DNA of 32,916 nucleotides, taken from positions 1-32,916 of the forward strand of contig JANQHO010000080.1 of the NCBI GenBank assembly GCA_028277105.1. The letters run 5' to 3'. Below the pieces are notes generated by a model that did not search any database, was not told the DNA's origin, and worked only from the letters and a program-made list of their open reading frames with translations. Positions 31,839 through 32,916 of this stretch are shown here, piece after piece. The position numbers and the translations under genes were made by a program. Origin of the DNA: Owenweeksia sp. GTDB lineage: Bacteria; Bacteroidota; Bacteroidia; Flavobacteriales; Schleiferiaceae. Position 1 is the first letter of the stretch. Each line of letters starts with the position of its first letter.

Positions 31839-32916
31839 ATGAAACAGTGTGCCTTCATATTAATACTTTCTTTACCTCTCTTAGGCATTGCCCAGAAAAC
31901 GATCAGGGTAGAAGTAAAAGATCAGCATACCGATCTACCAATAGCTGGAGCCCACCTCAGTATGTTTAGTGGTAATGACACACTTAAAGGAACCACCAGT
32001 CCTACCGGGAAAGCAGTTTTTAAAAACATTGAAAAAGGAAAGATACTCGTAACCCACATTTCTTATTTACCCGTTACCGTAGCGGTTAGGCCTTCCTCAT
32101 CCAAAACAACCATTTATATGACGCCCAGCCGGGAAAATTTGGATGAGGTAGTGGTAACCGGACAAGCCAGGCCTATATTGGCCAGTAAGGCTATCAGGCA
32201 GATCAGGGTTATTGACCAGGCGCGTATAGAGCAACAAGCTGCTGTCAATTTACGGGACTTGCTCACTAATGATCTGAACTTTCAGGTAAGTGAAGATGCT
32301 ATACTGGGCTCCCAGATCAGCCTACAGGGGTTGAGTAGCGCAAAAGTCAAGGTATTGATAGACGGAGTACCGGTAATCGGTCGTCTGGATGGCAATATTG
32401 ATCTCAGCCAGATCAACCTGAACGACATTGAAAGGGTAGAGATCGTGGAAGGCCCTATGTCGGTACAATACGGAACCGATGCCGTGGCGGGTACTATAAA
32501 TCTGATCTCCAAACGCAAAGCCACTTCCAAGCCAGAAGTAGGCTTAAATTCTTATTACGAAAGTGTGGGACGCTATAATTTTGACGGTACGATCGATTTC
32601 CCATTGGGTGAATTCAAAAGCCATATTTCCCTGGGCCGTAACTTTTTTGGTGGTTTTAACCCCTCGGAAGAAAGCCGTTCCATGCTATGGAACCCCAAGC
32701 TGCAATATTTCTCATCCTTTAGCCTGCAAAGGCGTTTCAATAAACTGATGCTGCGTTACCGCGGAGATTTTTTCGATGAAGAGATCCGCAACTTGGGGCC
32801 GGTTGAACGGATAACGGAAGAGCAGGGCGATAGCAATATATCCCAGGCCGTAGCACGTGATGATTATTATTACACCAGACGGTTTAATAACGCTCTTTAT
32901 GGGGATTTTTATCCTA
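31839..32916 (+). CDS. TonB-dependent outer-membrane receptor (HmuR-like), partial
   Basis: Runs off the right edge after 359 codons with no stop. The signal peptide MKQCAFILILSLPLLGIAQ is followed by a carboxypeptidase-regulatory-like domain (about 22-90: VEVKDQHTDLPIAGAHLSMF ... GKAVFKNIEKG). The Ton-box-like DEVVVTG is at 102-108. The plug domain (about 115-230) carries VNLRDLLTNDLNF, ISLQGLSSAKVKVLIDGVPV, INLNDIERVEIVEGPMSVQYG and GTINLISKR. The first barrel strands follow. Full receptors of this kind are about 700-800 residues. The context (DUF6607 and HmuY-like genes directly upstream) points to haem uptake; the nearby MbnP-MbnH pairs make a copper-chelate substrate an alternative. The start at 31839 is set by the signal peptide and lies just behind the terminator. 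Confidence 0.93.
   Translation, partial: MKQCAFILILSLPLLGIAQKTIRVEVKDQHTDLPIAGAHLSMFSGNDTLKGTTSPTGKAVFKNIEKGKILVTHISYLPVTVAVRPSSSKTTIYMTPSRENLDEVVVTGQARPILASKAIRQIRVIDQARIEQQAAVNLRDLLTNDLNFQVSEDAILGSQISLQGLSSAKVKVLIDGVPVIGRLDGNIDLSQINLNDIERVEIVEGPMSVQYGTDAVAGTINLISKRKATSKPEVGLNSYYESVGRYNFDGTIDFPLGEFKSHISLGRNFFGGFNPSEESRSMLWNPKLQYFSSFSLQRRFNKLMLRYRGDFFDEEIRNLGPVERITEEQGDSNISQAVARDDYYYTRRFNNALYGDFYP

Overview
The window looks like a chromosomal segment of a free-living, non-pathogen-like member of the Bacteroidota (Cytophagales/Flammeovirga-like or a relative; the class cannot be fixed from here). The reasons are: six proteins end in a type IX secretion (T9SS) type A sorting domain with the YPNP start motif; two lipoproteins carry a Bacteroidota-style surface export signal after the lipid cysteine; promoters match TAnnTTTG; Shine-Dalgarno sequences are mostly absent; and a SusC/HmuR-like TonB receptor, a Y_Y_Y/LytS sensor kinase and a HmuY protein are present. 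I see no rRNA, tRNA, CRISPR, insertion sequence or phage gene.

Left part (1-3.4 kb): a small membrane protein; a minus-strand pair made of a coiled-coil membrane protein and a GH25 lysozyme lipoprotein; and a stand-alone six-repeat beta-propeller without signal peptide, closed by a strong terminator. Next (3.7-12.4 kb): a hybrid propeller sensor kinase overlapping its LytTR response regulator by 4 bp, followed by two T9SS-secreted propeller-like proteins 8 bp apart, probably a sensing and surface-display unit. After a 440-bp gap with hairpins come a PrsW-family membrane protease and a TetA-like MFS exporter. The exporter meets tail-to-tail an operon of a T9SS-sorted lipase/esterase and a small outer-membrane barrel.

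The 18.1-20.5 kb stretch holds two genes each broken by one single-base frameshift: a mono-haem lipoprotein and a two-helix membrane protein with CBS-like repeats. They are either sequencing indels or young pseudogenes. A large cysteine-rich PKD-repeat T9SS protein follows on the minus strand (20.6-23.2 kb).

The right third (23.7 kb to the end) is the most interesting. It reads as a metal/haem acquisition island, all on the plus strand: MbnP-like copper-binding lipoprotein + MbnH/MauG-type dihaem peroxidase, a T9SS WD40 protein, a small Cys-motif membrane protein (CEN..HCNGKC) with its own promoter, a second, divergent MbnP + MbnH pair, then DUF6607 protein, a HmuY-like haem-binding protein bearing a T9SS tail, and a TonB-dependent receptor that runs off the end. 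In methanotrophs MbnH converts a tryptophan of MbnP to kynurenine to build a copper site. Two different pairs here, one with the usual inter-haem Trp replaced by Met, beside a haem-uptake locus, suggest a linked copper/haem system on the cell surface. The families are recognised from sequence motifs; the joint function is inference.
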